A stretch of DNA of 64,000 bases from JAGSOU01 sp049974865 (GCA_049974865.1 JBNGCX010000005.1:1-64000); one strand, 5' to 3'. Shown: positions 45,135-54,443, counted from the stretch's first letter. Numbers and translations are program-made. Notes: a model not told the origin generated them from the letters alone.

Positions 45135-45218
45135 TGCGGTCCTCCTGGGGTTCCTTTGTTTCCCGCCGCCCTGGGCGCGGGACGTTCGATATCTGATTTC
45201 GCGGGGCCGTTCCCCATC

Positions 45219-45926
45219 TTATCTCGCCGCCCCGGCCCGGGACGCGAGATCGTCCAGGAAGGCCGTGATCCGGCGGGCATTCGCGCCCCGGTCGATTTGC
45301 CCGATGCGGGAGCGCGAGCGCATGTCGATCCGCGCACCGGTGTCCGTCTCGCTAACCCGGATCACCACCTCGTCCGGGAAACCGTAAAGAAACGAGGTCG
45401 CCACGGCCTCGATCTGCACGCCGTCCTCCGACAGGATCTCCCAGCCCCGCGCGCGCACTAGGTCCGCGGCCAGATCGAAGGCCTCCGCGGCCGGGACCGG
45501 CAGGTCGAGCGGCACGACGCGCGGATAGGCGGCCCGTTGCGGCCCGGCATTGGCGGCCGGGTAGTCGGTCGGCGTGGGCGTCTCCCAGAACACCGGCGGG
45601 TCCTGCGTATCGGTGCTGATGTCGTTGATCGGCGGCGTGGTCCGCGTCGCGTAGTCCCAGCCGATCCCCATCACCAGCACCGGCAGGCTGACCAGCAGGC
45701 CGATCACGGCCAGCACCCGGCCGCGCCGCCGCACCACCAGCGCCAGCAGCGACAGCAGCACGCCCAGCCCCGCCACGTAGACCGCGTATTCCGAGAAGGA
45801 CAGCGCCTGTAACACCGGCCACCATCCCTGGCGGTAGCTCCAGGCCGAGACCATCACCATCTCGATCGAGACAACACCGAGGATCAGGCCGACCAGGCCG
45901 GGGCGGAAAAATTTGCTGTCAGGCAT
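45219..45926 (-). CDS. DUF1499 membrane protein
   Basis: The 235-residue protein has three N-terminal membrane spans (about residues 10-30, 45-65 and 73-92) followed by a DUF1499 domain with the family start PPINDISTDTQDPP and the late IRVSETDTGARIDMRSRSRIG segment. Function of the domain is not established. It overlaps the end of the MFS gene by 8 bases, so it is coupled to that gene and to the upstream fatty-acid hydroxylase gene in one leftward operon. Confidence 0.8.
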   Translation of the reverse strand: MPDSKFFRPGLVGLILGVVSIEMVMVSAWSYRQGWWPVLQALSFSEYAVYVAGLGVLLSLLALVVRRRGRVLAVIGLLVSLPVLVMGIGWDYATRTTPPINDISTDTQDPPVFWETPTPTDYPAANAGPQRAAYPRVVPLDLPVPAAEAFDLAADLVRARGWEILSEDGVQIEAVATSFLYGFPDEVVIRVSETDTGARIDMRSRSRIGQIDRGANARRITAFLDDLASRAGAAR

Positions 45927-47220
45927 GCGATAGCTCCGTTTCAGGGGCGGGGTTGAGACGCGGATGGGTTTCCTCCATGGCCAGCCACAGCCAGAGGCCG
46001 GAACCCGCCATGGCCAGCGCGGTGACCCAGAACCCGGCCGCCAGCGTGCCGGACACGTCGGCGATCAGCCCCATGGCCAGCGCGCCGACAGCATAGCCCA
46101 AGTCGCGCCAGAAACGATAGACGCCCAGGGCCGAGCCGCGCCAGGCCGGGTGGGCGATATCGCTCATCGCCGCGATCAGCGTCGGGTAAAGCAACGCCAT
46201 GCCCACGCCCGTCACGGCGGCCGCGATGCCCCAGGCCGCGACCGAGGCGGCAACCGGGAAGGCGGCCACGCCCGCCGCGCAGAGGAAGAACCCGGCAACC
46301 GCGGGCCCCTTTCGCCCGATCCGGTCCGACAGCGGCCCGGTCCAGAGCTGGCTCGCCCCCCAGACGAGGCCGTAGATTCCCGTGACCCAGCCGATCTCGA
46401 TCAGCGTGGCCCCCTGCGCGACCATGAAGACGGGCACCAGCGCCCACATCAGCGCATCCACGAATTTCTCGACGCAGCCCGCCTGGGCCAGCGCCTGGAA
46501 GGTGCGGTTGCGCAGGGTGACGAGGGCAAAGACCTGCCCGGCCGTGGGCGCCTCGGGCGCGGCGGCATAGCGCGGGCGCGGGCCGGTCGCCTGCCCGGCC
46601 CTGTGGCGCGCGGCCTCGGCCCGGGCGAACGGCAGCGTCTCGGTAAAACCCGTCAGCGCGGCGGCCAGCGCGATCAGGATCACGGCAAGGCCGAAGGCGA
46701 AAAGGCTGACCCGCGGGTCAAAGAAACTGGCCAGGTAGCCGGTGGCGAGCCCAGCCAGGGCCACGCCGCCATAGCCCGCGAACTCGTTGAATCCGGTGGC
46801 CAGCCCGCGCTGGTCGGCGCGCACGATGTCCATCTTGGCGGTCACCGTCATCGACCAGCAGAAACCCTGGTTGACGCCCAGCAGGATGTTCGCCGCCACG
46901 ATCCAGCCCCAGCCCGGCGCCCAGAGGATCAGGAAGGGGATCGGCAGCGCCACGATCCAGCCCCAGATCAGCACCCGGCGCCGCCCGGCCCGCTCCGATA
47001 TCCGGCCCGAGGCGAAATTCATCACCCCCTTCACCACCCCGAAACTGACCACGAAGGCGAAAAGCGCAGTCACCGAGCCCGCGGCCAGGCCGAACTCCGC
47101 CTCGGCCAGCGCCGGGATCACCGTGCGCTGCAGCCCGATGGTCAGCCCCACGAAGAACACCTGCAGAAGCTGTTGCAGGAAGGGCCGCAGGTTTTCGCGG
47201 ATGCCGGGGGCGTGGGTCAT
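45919..47220 (-). CDS. MFS transporter
   Basis: Major facilitator permease of 433 residues with twelve predicted spans and a charged central loop near residues 200-225. The cytoplasmic motif between spans 2 and 3 reads GRISERAGRRRVL (near 72-84), matching the GxxxDxxGRR signature loosely, and a second copy GPLSDRIGRKGP lies near 305. The ATG at 47220 overlaps the hydroxylase gene by 4 bases; the longer frame upstream is a shadow of that gene. Substrate and direction are unknown. Confidence 0.85.
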   Translation of the reverse strand: MTHAPGIRENLRPFLQQLLQVFFVGLTIGLQRTVIPALAEAEFGLAAGSVTALFAFVVSFGVVKGVMNFASGRISERAGRRRVLIWGWIVALPIPFLILWAPGWGWIVAANILLGVNQGFCWSMTVTAKMDIVRADQRGLATGFNEFAGYGGVALAGLATGYLASFFDPRVSLFAFGLAVILIALAAALTGFTETLPFARAEAARHRAGQATGPRPRYAAAPEAPTAGQVFALVTLRNRTFQALAQAGCVEKFVDALMWALVPVFMVAQGATLIEIGWVTGIYGLVWGASQLWTGPLSDRIGRKGPAVAGFFLCAAGVAAFPVAASVAAWGIAAAVTGVGMALLYPTLIAAMSDIAHPAWRGSALGVYRFWRDLGYAVGALAMGLIADVSGTLAAGFWVTALAMAGSGLWLWLAMEETHPRLNPAPETELSHA

Positions 47221-48062
47221 TTCCGGCCCCGCCTGGCCGGCTGCAGGGGGTCGCCGTGGGCCGGGCCGCGCAGCGGCTGGACCAGCATCCGGTCGAGCCA
47301 GAGGTCGCGTCGGGTGCGGAACTGCTCGATCCCGATCGCCATCCCCTCGTGCCCGTCCAGGGGCTGGGCGCGGTAGGTGCCCAGCAGGCGGTCCCACCAG
47401 GGCAGGTTGAAGCCGAAATTGCTGTTGGTCTCGGCCGGGATGACCGAGTGATGCACCCGGTGCATGTCGGGGGTCACCACGACCAGGCGCAGCAGTCGGT
47501 CCACCGCCGCCGGGAGGCGGATGTTGGAATGGTTGAACATCGCGGTGGCGTTGAGCAGCACCTCGAAGACCAGCACCGCCACCGCGGGCGGGCCGAGCGC
47601 GGCCACCACCGCCAGCTTGATCCCCATCGACAGCAGGATCTCCACCGGGTGGAAGCGCAGCCCCGTGGTCACGTCGAATTCCAGGTCCGCGTGGTGCATC
47701 CGGTGCAGCCGCCACAGCGCGGGCACCGCGTGGAACATCACGTGCTGCAGGTAGATCACCAGGTCCAGCGCCGCGATGGAGACGAGGACCGCCAGCCATC
47801 CCGGCGCGCCCAGCACGTTGAACAGGCCCCAGCCGCGTTCCTCGGCCATCACGGCCAGGCCGACCGCGAGGATCGGGAAGCTCAGCCGCAGGATGACCGT
47901 GTCGATAACCACCAGCGCCAGGTTGTTGGTCCAGCGGATCACCCGCGGGATCTCGCGCCGCCGCCGCGGCGCGGCCAGCTCCCACAGCGCCATCGCCGCC
48001 AGAACGCCGAGAAAGACGACGAGGCGGAGCTGGGGCTCGGCGGCAACAAGGGCGTCGGACAT
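47217..48062 (-). CDS. Sterol desaturase / fatty acid hydroxylase family protein
   Basis: Integral membrane di-iron enzyme of 281 residues. The histidine clusters of the superfamily are present: HVMFH at 107-111, HRMHH at 120-124, a single His138 in RFHPVE and a final HRVHHS cluster near 223. Four or more hydrophobic spans surround them. The ATG at 48062 lies 82 bases from the divergent ArsR-rhodanese gene; the longer reading to 48299 runs through that gene and is rejected. It is the first gene of the operon with the MFS and DUF1499 genes. The substrate lipid is unknown. Confidence 0.88.
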   Translation of the reverse strand: MSDALVAAEPQLRLVVFLGVLAAMALWELAAPRRRREIPRVIRWTNNLALVVIDTVILRLSFPILAVGLAVMAEERGWGLFNVLGAPGWLAVLVSIAALDLVIYLQHVMFHAVPALWRLHRMHHADLEFDVTTGLRFHPVEILLSMGIKLAVVAALGPPAVAVLVFEVLLNATAMFNHSNIRLPAAVDRLLRLVVVTPDMHRVHHSVIPAETNSNFGFNLPWWDRLLGTYRAQPLDGHEGMAIGIEQFRTRRDLWLDRMLVQPLRGPAHGDPLQPARRGRK

Positions 48063-48100
48063 GAGCGGCTCGGGGTTGCGGGGCGCGATGGAATCGCTAT

Positions 48101-48122
48101 CATTCAATTGTTCACTTGATTG
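48101..48122. promoter_or_regulatory. Candidate ArsR-type operator
   Basis: CATTCAA-N8-TTGATTG is an inverted repeat with 6 of 7 matching arm positions, in the AT-rich centre of the divergent promoter between the hydroxylase gene (48062, minus) and the ArsR-rhodanese gene (48145, plus). ArsR proteins commonly bind dyads of this size. Assignment is inferred. Confidence 0.5.
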
Positions 48123-48144
48123 TTTTAGATTTCGAGGCCACGCC

Positions 48145-48807
48145 GTGTCAACCAGCCCCAAGATCGCCCTGCTCGAGGAATACGCCCTTGTCGCCCGCGC
48201 CCTGTCGGCGCCCCCCCGGCTGATGATCCTGGAGCAACTGGCGCAGGGCGAGCGCGGGGTCGAGGCGCTGGCGGGCAAGGTCGGCCTGACCGTCGCCAAC
48301 TGCTCGCAGCACCTGCAGCAGCTGCGCCGGGCCGGGCTGGTGACCAGCCGTCGGCAGGGGAAATCGGTGATCTACCGGTTGAGCGACGACCGCACGCTGG
48401 CCCTGATGGACCTGCTGCGCGAGGTGGCCGAGCGCAACCTGGCCGAGGTGGAGCGGATCCTGCGCGGGCTGTCCGACGGGGCCGAGGCGCCCGAGCCGAT
48501 CAGCCGGGCGGAACTGGAAAAACGGCTGGCCGACGGCTCGGCCACATTGCTGGACGTGCGCCCGGCGGACGAATACGCCATGGGCCACATCCCCGGCGCG
48601 ATCAACGTCGAACTGCCCGACCTGGACGCGGTGCTCGACCGGCTGGGCGGGACCGAAACGGTGGTCGCCTATTGCCGCGGCCCCTACTGCATCTACGCGC
48701 ACCAGGCGGTGGCGCATCTGCGCGGCAAGGGGATCGACGCCCGGCGCCTGGAGGGCGGGCTGCCGGAATGGCGCTCGGAGGGGCGCGAGGTGGAAAAGGC
48801 GCCGTGA
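48145..48807 (+). CDS. ArsR-family regulator fused to a rhodanese domain
   Basis: A 220-residue protein with an ArsR winged helix (residues 12-105; recognition region VANCSQHLQQLRRAGLV with Cys53) and a C-terminal rhodanese domain (118-215). The rhodanese active-site loop is Cys177-Arg-Gly-Pro-Tyr-Cys182, so two cysteines are available for persulphide or disulphide chemistry. This could couple sulphur transfer to DNA release. It starts with GTG after CGAGG. It is divergent from the hydroxylase/MFS/DUF1499 operon and probably regulates it and itself. Confidence 0.88.
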   Translation: MSTSPKIALLEEYALVARALSAPPRLMILEQLAQGERGVEALAGKVGLTVANCSQHLQQLRRAGLVTSRRQGKSVIYRLSDDRTLALMDLLREVAERNLAEVERILRGLSDGAEAPEPISRAELEKRLADGSATLLDVRPADEYAMGHIPGAINVELPDLDAVLDRLGGTETVVAYCRGPYCIYAHQAVAHLRGKGIDARRLEGGLPEWRSEGREVEKAP

Positions 48808-48896
48808 CGCCCATCCGGGCACATTAATTTCGCGGCACAATAATCTGATATGAAAATGTTTTGAGGATTCGCGTCCGGCCATTCAGGCAAGAAGAA

Positions 48897-48917
48897 GGGG
48901 CGCCCGGTGGGCGCCCC
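48897..48917. terminator. Hairpin between ArsR-rhodanese gene and nrdJ
   Basis: GGGGCGCCC and GGGCGCCCC form a perfect 9-bp stem with a 3-base loop. On the minus strand it is followed by TTCTTCTT, so it best serves nrdJ (stop 49013), though it may also stop reading from the plus-strand gene. Confidence 0.65.
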
Positions 48918-49012
48918 AGTTTCGCGGGATCGAGCTCATCGTTCATACCGCCCGGTTCACTGCCTGCGGCCCGATCCGCGTCAGGGGCGAGCGCACCCGC
49001 CCCGGTGACTTG

Positions 49013-52000
49013 TCAGCTGCAGCCGCTCGTTCCGCCGCAGGTGTTGCACTTCATGCAGGTGCCGTTGCGCACCAGCGTGTAGTTGCCGCATTCGCCGCAG
49101 GGGTCGCCCTCGTAGCCCTGCATCTTGGCGCGGGTCGCGGCATCCATGGCCACCGCGCTGCTGGACATGCCCGTGCTGGCCTCCTTGGCTTCCGGCACCA
49201 GGGTCTGCAGCGTCGCCTCCGGGTCGCCCGCGCCGCTCAGCGCCGTGGCGCCCATGCCGCCCTGCAGCACCACCAGTTCCTGCGGGACCCGCTTGCGCAG
49301 GTAGCCCGACGAGCTGATCTGCTTGAGCACCTCCAGCGACTTCGACGCGGCGCTTTCCGACACTTCCTTGAGGTTCGACACGCCCTCTTCCTGGCCGCCG
49401 CCCAGGTCGTCGAAGCTCGCGCCCTGCGGCTTCACATGGGCCAGGTCGGTGCGGTCGAGATAGCTGACCGCCAGCTCGCGGAAGATGTAGTCGAGGATCG
49501 AGGTGGCGTTCTTGATGCTGTCATTGCCCTGCACCATGCCCGCCGGTTCGAACTTGGTGAAGGTGAAGGCATCGACGAACTCCTCCAGCGGCACGCCGTA
49601 TTGCAGGCCCACCGACACCGCGATGGCGAAGTTGTTCATCATCGCGCGGAAGCCGGCGCCTTCCTTGTGCATGTCGATGAAGATCTCGCCCAAGGAGCCG
49701 TCGCCGTATTCGCCCGTCCGCAGGTAGACCTTGTGGCCGCCGACGATGGCCTTCTGGGTATAGCCCTTGCGGCGTTCGGGCATCTTCTGGCGACCGCGGG
49801 CGACCTCCTTGACCACCACCTTCTCGACGATCTTCTCGGCCAGCGTCGCCGCCTTTTCCTGGTTCGAGCCGGTGGCGAGGATTTCCTCGGCCTCCTCGTC
49901 GTCCTCGACCAGGCTCGCGGCCAGCGGCTGGCTCAGCTTGGAGCCGTCGCGGTAGAGCGCGTTGGCCTTGACGCCCAAGCTCCAGCTCAGCTCATAAGCC
50001 TTCTGGCAGTCCTCGATGGTGGCGTCGTTGGGCATGTTGATCGTCTTGGAGATCGCGCCCGAGATGAAGCTCTGCGCCGCCGCCATCATGTAGATGTGGC
50101 TGTCGACGCTGAGGAAGCGCTTGCCCTTCTTGCCGCAGGGGTTGGCGCAGTCGAAGACCGGCAGGTGCTCTTCCTTCAGGTGCGGCGCGCCTTCCAGCGT
50201 CATCGTCCCGCAGACATGGTCGTTCGCGGCCTCGATATCGGCGCGGGTAAAGCCCAGGTGCCGCAGCATGTCGAAGGTCGGGTCGGCCAGCTTGGCCGCC
50301 GGGATGCCCAGCGTCTTGGTGCAGAATTCCTCGCCCAGGGTCCACTGGTTGAACACGAAGCGGATGTCGAAGGCCGAGGGCAGCGCCGCCTCGATCTTGT
50401 CCAGCTCGTTCTGGCCGAAGCCGTGGCCGATCAGCGAGGTGTGGTTGATGCCCGGGCAGTTGCCCAGCGTGCCGTGGCCCACCGCGTAGGCGATGATCTC
50501 TTCGATCTGGGCCGAGTCGTAGCCCAGCTTCTCCAGCGCGGCCGGAACCGAGCGGTTGATGATCTTGAAGTAGCCGCCGCCGGCCAGCTTCTTGAACTTC
50601 ACCAGGGCGAAGTCGGGCTCGATGCCGGTGGTGTCGCAATCCATCACCAGGCCGATCGTGCCCGTGGGCGCGATTACCGAGACCTGGGCGTTGCGGTAGC
50701 CGTGCTTCTCGCCCAGTTCCAGCGCCTGGTCCCAGGCGCTCATGGCCAGTTCCACCAGCCGCGCCTCGGGGCAGTTGGCATGGTCGAGCGGCACCGGCTT
50801 GACCGCCAGTTCCTCGTAGCCGTGGCCGTTGCCCTGGGCCGCGTTGCGGTGGTTGCGGATGACGCGCAGCATGTGCTGGGCGTTGCGCTCATAGCTGGGG
50901 AAGGCGCCCAGTTCGCCGGCGATCTCGGCCGAGGTGGCGTAGGCCACGCCGGTCAGGATGGCGGTCAGCGCGCCGGCCAGCGCCCGGCCCTCGTCGCTGT
51001 CGTAGCCCAGCCCCATGTTCATCAGCAGGCCGCCGATATTGGCATAGCCCAGGCCCAGCGTCCGGAAATCGTAGGAAAGCTGCGCGATCTCCTTGGACGG
51101 GAACTGCGCCATCATCACCGAGATTTCCAGCGTCAGCGTCCACAGCCGGGTGGCGTGGATGTAATCCTCGGCCTGGAACTCGCCGTCCTTGTGGAAGGTC
51201 AGCAGGTTCATCGAGGCCAGGTTGCAGGCCGTGTCGTCGAGGAACATGTATTCCGAGCACGGGTTGGAGCCGCGGATCGGGCCGTCCTCGGGGCAGGTGT
51301 GCCAGGCGTTCACGGTATCGTGGAACTGAATGCCCGGGTCGGCGCAGGACCAGGCGGCATGGCCGATCTGCTCCCACAGGTCGCGGGCCTTGACGGTCTT
51401 GGCCACGGAGCCGTCGGTGCGGCGGATCAGCTCCCAGTCGCCGTCATTCTTCACCGCCTCAAGGAAGGCGTCGGTGACGCGGACCGAGTTGTTCGAGTTC
51501 TGGCCCGAGACCGAGCTGTAGGCCTCGGAGTCCCAGTCGGTGTTGTAGGTCGGGAACTCGATGCTGTCATAGCCCTGCTTGGCGTAGTCCAGCACCCGCT
51601 TGACGTAAGCCTCTGGGATCGCGCGTTTTTTCGCGGCGCGGATCGCCTCTTTCAGGCCCTCGTTGACCTTCGGGTCATAGGCGTCCTCTGCCTTGCCATC
51701 CCAGGCGCGGATCGCGGCGAAGATCGCGTTCAGGCGCTCTTCGTGCATCTTGGAGCCGGCCACCAGCGAGGCCACCTTCTGCTCTTCGGTGACCTTCCAG
51801 TTGATGAACTCCTCGATATCGGGGTGGTCGGCGTCGCAGATCACCATCTTGGCCGCGCGGCGCGTGGTGCCGCCCGACTTGATGGCGCCCGCCGCCCGGT
51901 CGCCGATCTTGAGGAAGCCCATCAGGCCCGAGGACTTGCCGCCGCCCGACAGCTTCTCGCCCTCGGCGCGCAGGGACGAGAAGTTGGTGCCGGTGCCCGA

Positions 52001-52684
52001 GCCGTATTTGAACAGCCGCGCCTCGCGCACCCACAGGTCCATGATGCCGCCCTCCTGCACCAGGTCGTCGCTGACCGACTGGATGAAGCAGGCATGCGGC
52101 TGCGGATGCTCGTGGGCCGACTTGGACTTGGTCAGCTTGCCGGTCTTGTAGTCGACATAGAAATGCCCCTGCCCCGGCCCGTCGATGCCGTAGGCCCAGT
52201 GCAGGCCGGTGTTGAACCACTGCGGCGAGTTGGGCGCGGCGCGCTGGGTGGCCAGCATGTAGCGCATCTCGTCGTAATAGGCGCGGGCGTCTTCCTCGGT
52301 CGAGAAATAGCCGCCCTTCCAGCCCCAATAGGCCCAGGCGCCGGCCAGGCGGTCGAAGACCTGCTTGGCCGAGGTCTCGCCGCCGAAGCGCTCTTCCTCG
52401 GGCAGCTTGGCCAGCGCCGCCTCATCGGGGGCCGAGCGCCACAGGAATTCCGGCACGTCCTTCTCGCGCACCTTCTTGAGCCGCGCGGGCACGCCGGCCT
52501 TGCGGAAGTATTTCTGCGCGATCACGTCCGAGGCCACCTGGCTCCAGCTTGCCGGAACTTCGACGTTGTCCAGGCCGAAAACGACGGTGCCGTCGGGGTT
52601 GCGGATCTCCGAAGAGGTGGTGTTGAAATCCAGCTCTCCGTAAGCCCCGGTCTCGGCCTTGGTGAATTTGCGTTCGATCTTCAT
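49013..52684 (-). CDS. nrdJ: Ribonucleotide reductase, class II, adenosylcobalamin-dependent
   Basis: Oxygen-independent reductase that makes deoxyribonucleotides with coenzyme B12. The 1223-residue protein begins MKIERKFTK, as in vitamin B12-dependent reductases of alphaproteobacteria. Active-site elements include HACFIQSVSDD (near 165), the NPCSEYMFLDDTACNLASMNL region (described in parts, about 480-500) and the ATGTIGL-like APTGTIGLVMDCDT near 680. The C-terminus has a cysteine-rich zinc-ribbon tail (CGECGNYT ... CMKCNTCGG). The ATG at 52684 is chosen by family length; the 82-residue upstream extension is rejected. Two NrdR-box-like sites lie about 180-230 bases upstream. A long antisense frame covering the gene is a codon-bias artefact. 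Confidence 0.95.
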   Translation of the reverse strand: MKIERKFTKAETGAYGELDFNTTSSEIRNPDGTVVFGLDNVEVPASWSQVASDVIAQKYFRKAGVPARLKKVREKDVPEFLWRSAPDEAALAKLPEEERFGGETSAKQVFDRLAGAWAYWGWKGGYFSTEEDARAYYDEMRYMLATQRAAPNSPQWFNTGLHWAYGIDGPGQGHFYVDYKTGKLTKSKSAHEHPQPHACFIQSVSDDLVQEGGIMDLWVREARLFKYGSGTGTNFSSLRAEGEKLSGGGKSSGLMGFLKIGDRAAGAIKSGGTTRRAAKMVICDADHPDIEEFINWKVTEEQKVASLVAGSKMHEERLNAIFAAIRAWDGKAEDAYDPKVNEGLKEAIRAAKKRAIPEAYVKRVLDYAKQGYDSIEFPTYNTDWDSEAYSSVSGQNSNNSVRVTDAFLEAVKNDGDWELIRRTDGSVAKTVKARDLWEQIGHAAWSCADPGIQFHDTVNAWHTCPEDGPIRGSNPCSEYMFLDDTACNLASMNLLTFHKDGEFQAEDYIHATRLWTLTLEISVMMAQFPSKEIAQLSYDFRTLGLGYANIGGLLMNMGLGYDSDEGRALAGALTAILTGVAYATSAEIAGELGAFPSYERNAQHMLRVIRNHRNAAQGNGHGYEELAVKPVPLDHANCPEARLVELAMSAWDQALELGEKHGYRNAQVSVIAPTGTIGLVMDCDTTGIEPDFALVKFKKLAGGGYFKIINRSVPAALEKLGYDSAQIEEIIAYAVGHGTLGNCPGINHTSLIGHGFGQNELDKIEAALPSAFDIRFVFNQWTLGEEFCTKTLGIPAAKLADPTFDMLRHLGFTRADIEAANDHVCGTMTLEGAPHLKEEHLPVFDCANPCGKKGKRFLSVDSHIYMMAAAQSFISGAISKTINMPNDATIEDCQKAYELSWSLGVKANALYRDGSKLSQPLAASLVEDDEEAEEILATGSNQEKAATLAEKIVEKVVVKEVARGRQKMPERRKGYTQKAIVGGHKVYLRTGEYGDGSLGEIFIDMHKEGAGFRAMMNNFAIAVSVGLQYGVPLEEFVDAFTFTKFEPAGMVQGNDSIKNATSILDYIFRELAVSYLDRTDLAHVKPQGASFDDLGGGQEEGVSNLKEVSESAASKSLEVLKQISSSGYLRKRVPQELVVLQGGMGATALSGAGDPEATLQTLVPEAKEASTGMSSSAVAMDAATRAKMQGYEGDPCGECGNYTLVRNGTCMKCNTCGGTSGCS

Positions 52685-53152
52685 GTTCTGCCCCGTCCTG
52701 TGACGTTCTTTTTCGCAACCCCGGACATGGGCGAAACGCGCGCCCTGTCCCCTGTTTCCGCCGGCCGCAAGGCACAAACCCCCTGTCCGCAGCCCCGCAG
52801 GGATGCGCCGTTCTCCGGACGGACGCCGAAGCCTGAGTTGAGGAGTTCTGTTCCTTGCCAGGCGGACACTAAATCTAGTGCTGCACCCGCCGGCCAACAC
52901 AAGGTGACGTATTTTCCGCCCTCCGGTCAACGGATAAATTTGCGTTTTGGACGGGTTTTTTCCGTTGACGCCCGGTTCCGACTCGAGGCGTTAAGGCGCA
53001 GTAAACGATTCATCCCGGCGGCCGGGGAAGAGGATAAATCTGGGGATATGACAGTTTTGTGACCACCAGATATAGACTTAACGGGCAAAACTCAGCCCAC
53101 GCATGAATGCGGGCGGGACGCTCGGCGACCCGCCTTCCTCTGCGGACCCAGG
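52685..53152. other. Promoter region of nrdJ and 3' flank of the class V PLP gene
   Basis: These 468 bases hold no gene I can support. The part next to nrdJ (52685-52865) would be a long 5' leader. NrdR-box-like sites lie at 52866-52912. The AT-rich stretch 52910-52960 is likely promoter DNA. A weak imperfect hairpin CCCACGCAT-GA-ATGCGGG lies near 53098-53115, where it could help terminate the leftward class V gene. I see no cobalamin riboswitch. Confidence 0.5.
52866..52912. promoter_or_regulatory. Pair of NrdR-box-like sites upstream of nrdJ
   Basis: ACACTAAATCTAGTGC at 52866-52881 matches 13 of 16 positions of the NrdR-box pattern ACACTATATATAGTGT and contains a perfect CACTA-N4-TAGTG dyad. 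A weaker ACAC site (9 of 16) starts at 52897, exactly 31 bases away, the spacing of about three helical turns usual for NrdR box pairs. On the minus strand TAGATT inside the first site could be a -10. Regulation by NrdR is inferred from these matches. Confidence 0.65.
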
Positions 53153-54322
53153 TCAGACGGATTTCACGGCCTCCGTGAAACGGTCGATCTCGGTATCCGT
53201 GTTGAAGTAGTGCACCGATGCACGCGCCAGGGCGGGGATGTTGCGCTGACCGAGATCGAGGCGCGCATAGGCCAGCGCCGAGACCGATATGTTCATGCCC
53301 CGCTCCCGCAGGCGTTCGGACAGGGCCTGCGGCTCTGTCCCGTCCTTGGTGAAAGTGACGATTCCGCATTTCCTGACGCCAAGATCGTGAACCGTCACGC
53401 CCGGAACGCCCTGCAGTTGGTCCCGCAGGCGCGCGCCGAGCTGTTCGACCCGCCTCTCGATATTGTGCAGACCGATATCGTTGGCATAGCGCACCGCGGC
53501 CATCAGGCCCACGCGGCCGGCGACGTAACTTTCCCAATTCTCGAAACGCTTCGCTCCGGCTGCGTACTCGAAACCCTGATTCTCGGTCCATGTCGCCGAG
53601 AGCAGATCGACGAAGGGCGGCTCGATCTTGTCGATCATCTCCTTCCGGACATAGAGAAAGCCCGTCCCGCGCGGGCCACGCAAAAACTTCCGCCCGGTGC
53701 CGGACAGCACGTCGCACTGTAGCTCCTGCACATCCAGGGCGATCTGTCCTGCCGACTGGCAGGCATCCAGCATGTAGATCAGCCCGTGCTGCCGGGCGAT
53801 CTTGCCGACCTCGGCGGCAGGATTGACCAGGCCGCCCTGCGTCGGGACATGGGTGATCGCGATCAGCCGCGTCCGGTCGGCTATCAGCCCCGGGATCGCC
53901 GCAACGTCGATCTGCCCATGCCGATCGGATGGAATGAGGTCGATATTCAGCCCCCGGCGCCTGGCCTGTTGAAGCAGGGCCAGGTAGTTGGAAGCATATT
54001 CCGATCCATGCGTGAGAATGCGGTCGCCTTCCTTCAACGGCAGGCCGTAGAAAGCCATGTCCCAGGCCCGCGTGGCGTTTTCGACATAGGCGATTTCGCC
54101 GGGCGTGGCATTGAGCAGACGCGCAAACTCGGAATAGAAGGCCACCAGTTGATCTGCGGCGCGCCTTTCGGCCTCATAGCCGCCGAGGGCGTTCTCCAGG
54201 TTCAGATGGTTCGAAACCGCCTCGAAGACCGGGCGCGGCATGAGCGACGCGCCGGCGTTGTTGAAGTGAAGAACGCTCTCGCAAGCCGGGGTGTCCGCCC
54301 GCACCTTTTCGATATCTATCAT
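53153..54322 (-). CDS. Class V aminotransferase-fold PLP enzyme (NifS/EgtE-like)
   Basis: PLP enzyme of 389 residues. Lys212 in SGTGRKFLRGPRGTG is the expected Schiff-base lysine, Asp186 in YMLDACQSAGQ binds the pyridine nitrogen, and NNAGASLMPRPV near 21-32 is the substrate-loop region. The pattern fits class V enzymes such as isopenicillin N epimerase-like, hercynylcysteine sulphoxide lyase-like and cysteine desulphurase-like proteins; I cannot choose among them. The ATG at 54322 has GGGGAGA upstream. G+C looks clearly lower than in the neighbours (several 60-base lines near 53-57 percent), and the gene lies directly downstream of the 3' end of a tRNA-Pro gene, so acquisition by transfer is possible. 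Confidence 0.82.
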   Translation of the reverse strand: MIDIEKVRADTPACESVLHFNNAGASLMPRPVFEAVSNHLNLENALGGYEAERRAADQLVAFYSEFARLLNATPGEIAYVENATRAWDMAFYGLPLKEGDRILTHGSEYASNYLALLQQARRRGLNIDLIPSDRHGQIDVAAIPGLIADRTRLIAITHVPTQGGLVNPAAEVGKIARQHGLIYMLDACQSAGQIALDVQELQCDVLSGTGRKFLRGPRGTGFLYVRKEMIDKIEPPFVDLLSATWTENQGFEYAAGAKRFENWESYVAGRVGLMAAVRYANDIGLHNIERRVEQLGARLRDQLQGVPGVTVHDLGVRKCGIVTFTKDGTEPQALSERLRERGMNISVSALAYARLDLGQRNIPALARASVHYFNTDTEIDRFTEAVKSV

Positions 54323-54443
54323 GCGTATCTCCCCATCCGCCGGAAGGGTAAAACGCGGGCTCGCGCTGCGCAAACAACAGACTCACGGAACCGGGCCGGG
54401 AAAAGTGTCCGCACGGGCCGTCCATCCCCGGGGACTACCGGAA

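Noticed and set aside
45919..47985. 688-codon frame suggesting a hydroxylase-MFS fusion
   Set aside because: The first part is a shadow frame of the fatty-acid hydroxylase gene. The MFS protein has its own ATG at 47220 with a 4-base overlap.
49010..53062. 1350-codon plus-strand frame opposite nrdJ
   Set aside because: Antisense artefact of codon bias; nrdJ is certain from its motifs.
52685..53152. Cobalamin riboswitch ahead of nrdJ
   Set aside because: No B12-box-like sequence or the expected set of stems was seen. NrdR-like boxes explain the region better.
54323..54443. Attachment site from integration at tRNA-Pro
   Set aside because: No direct repeat of the tRNA 3' end and no integrase were found in the flanking DNA.
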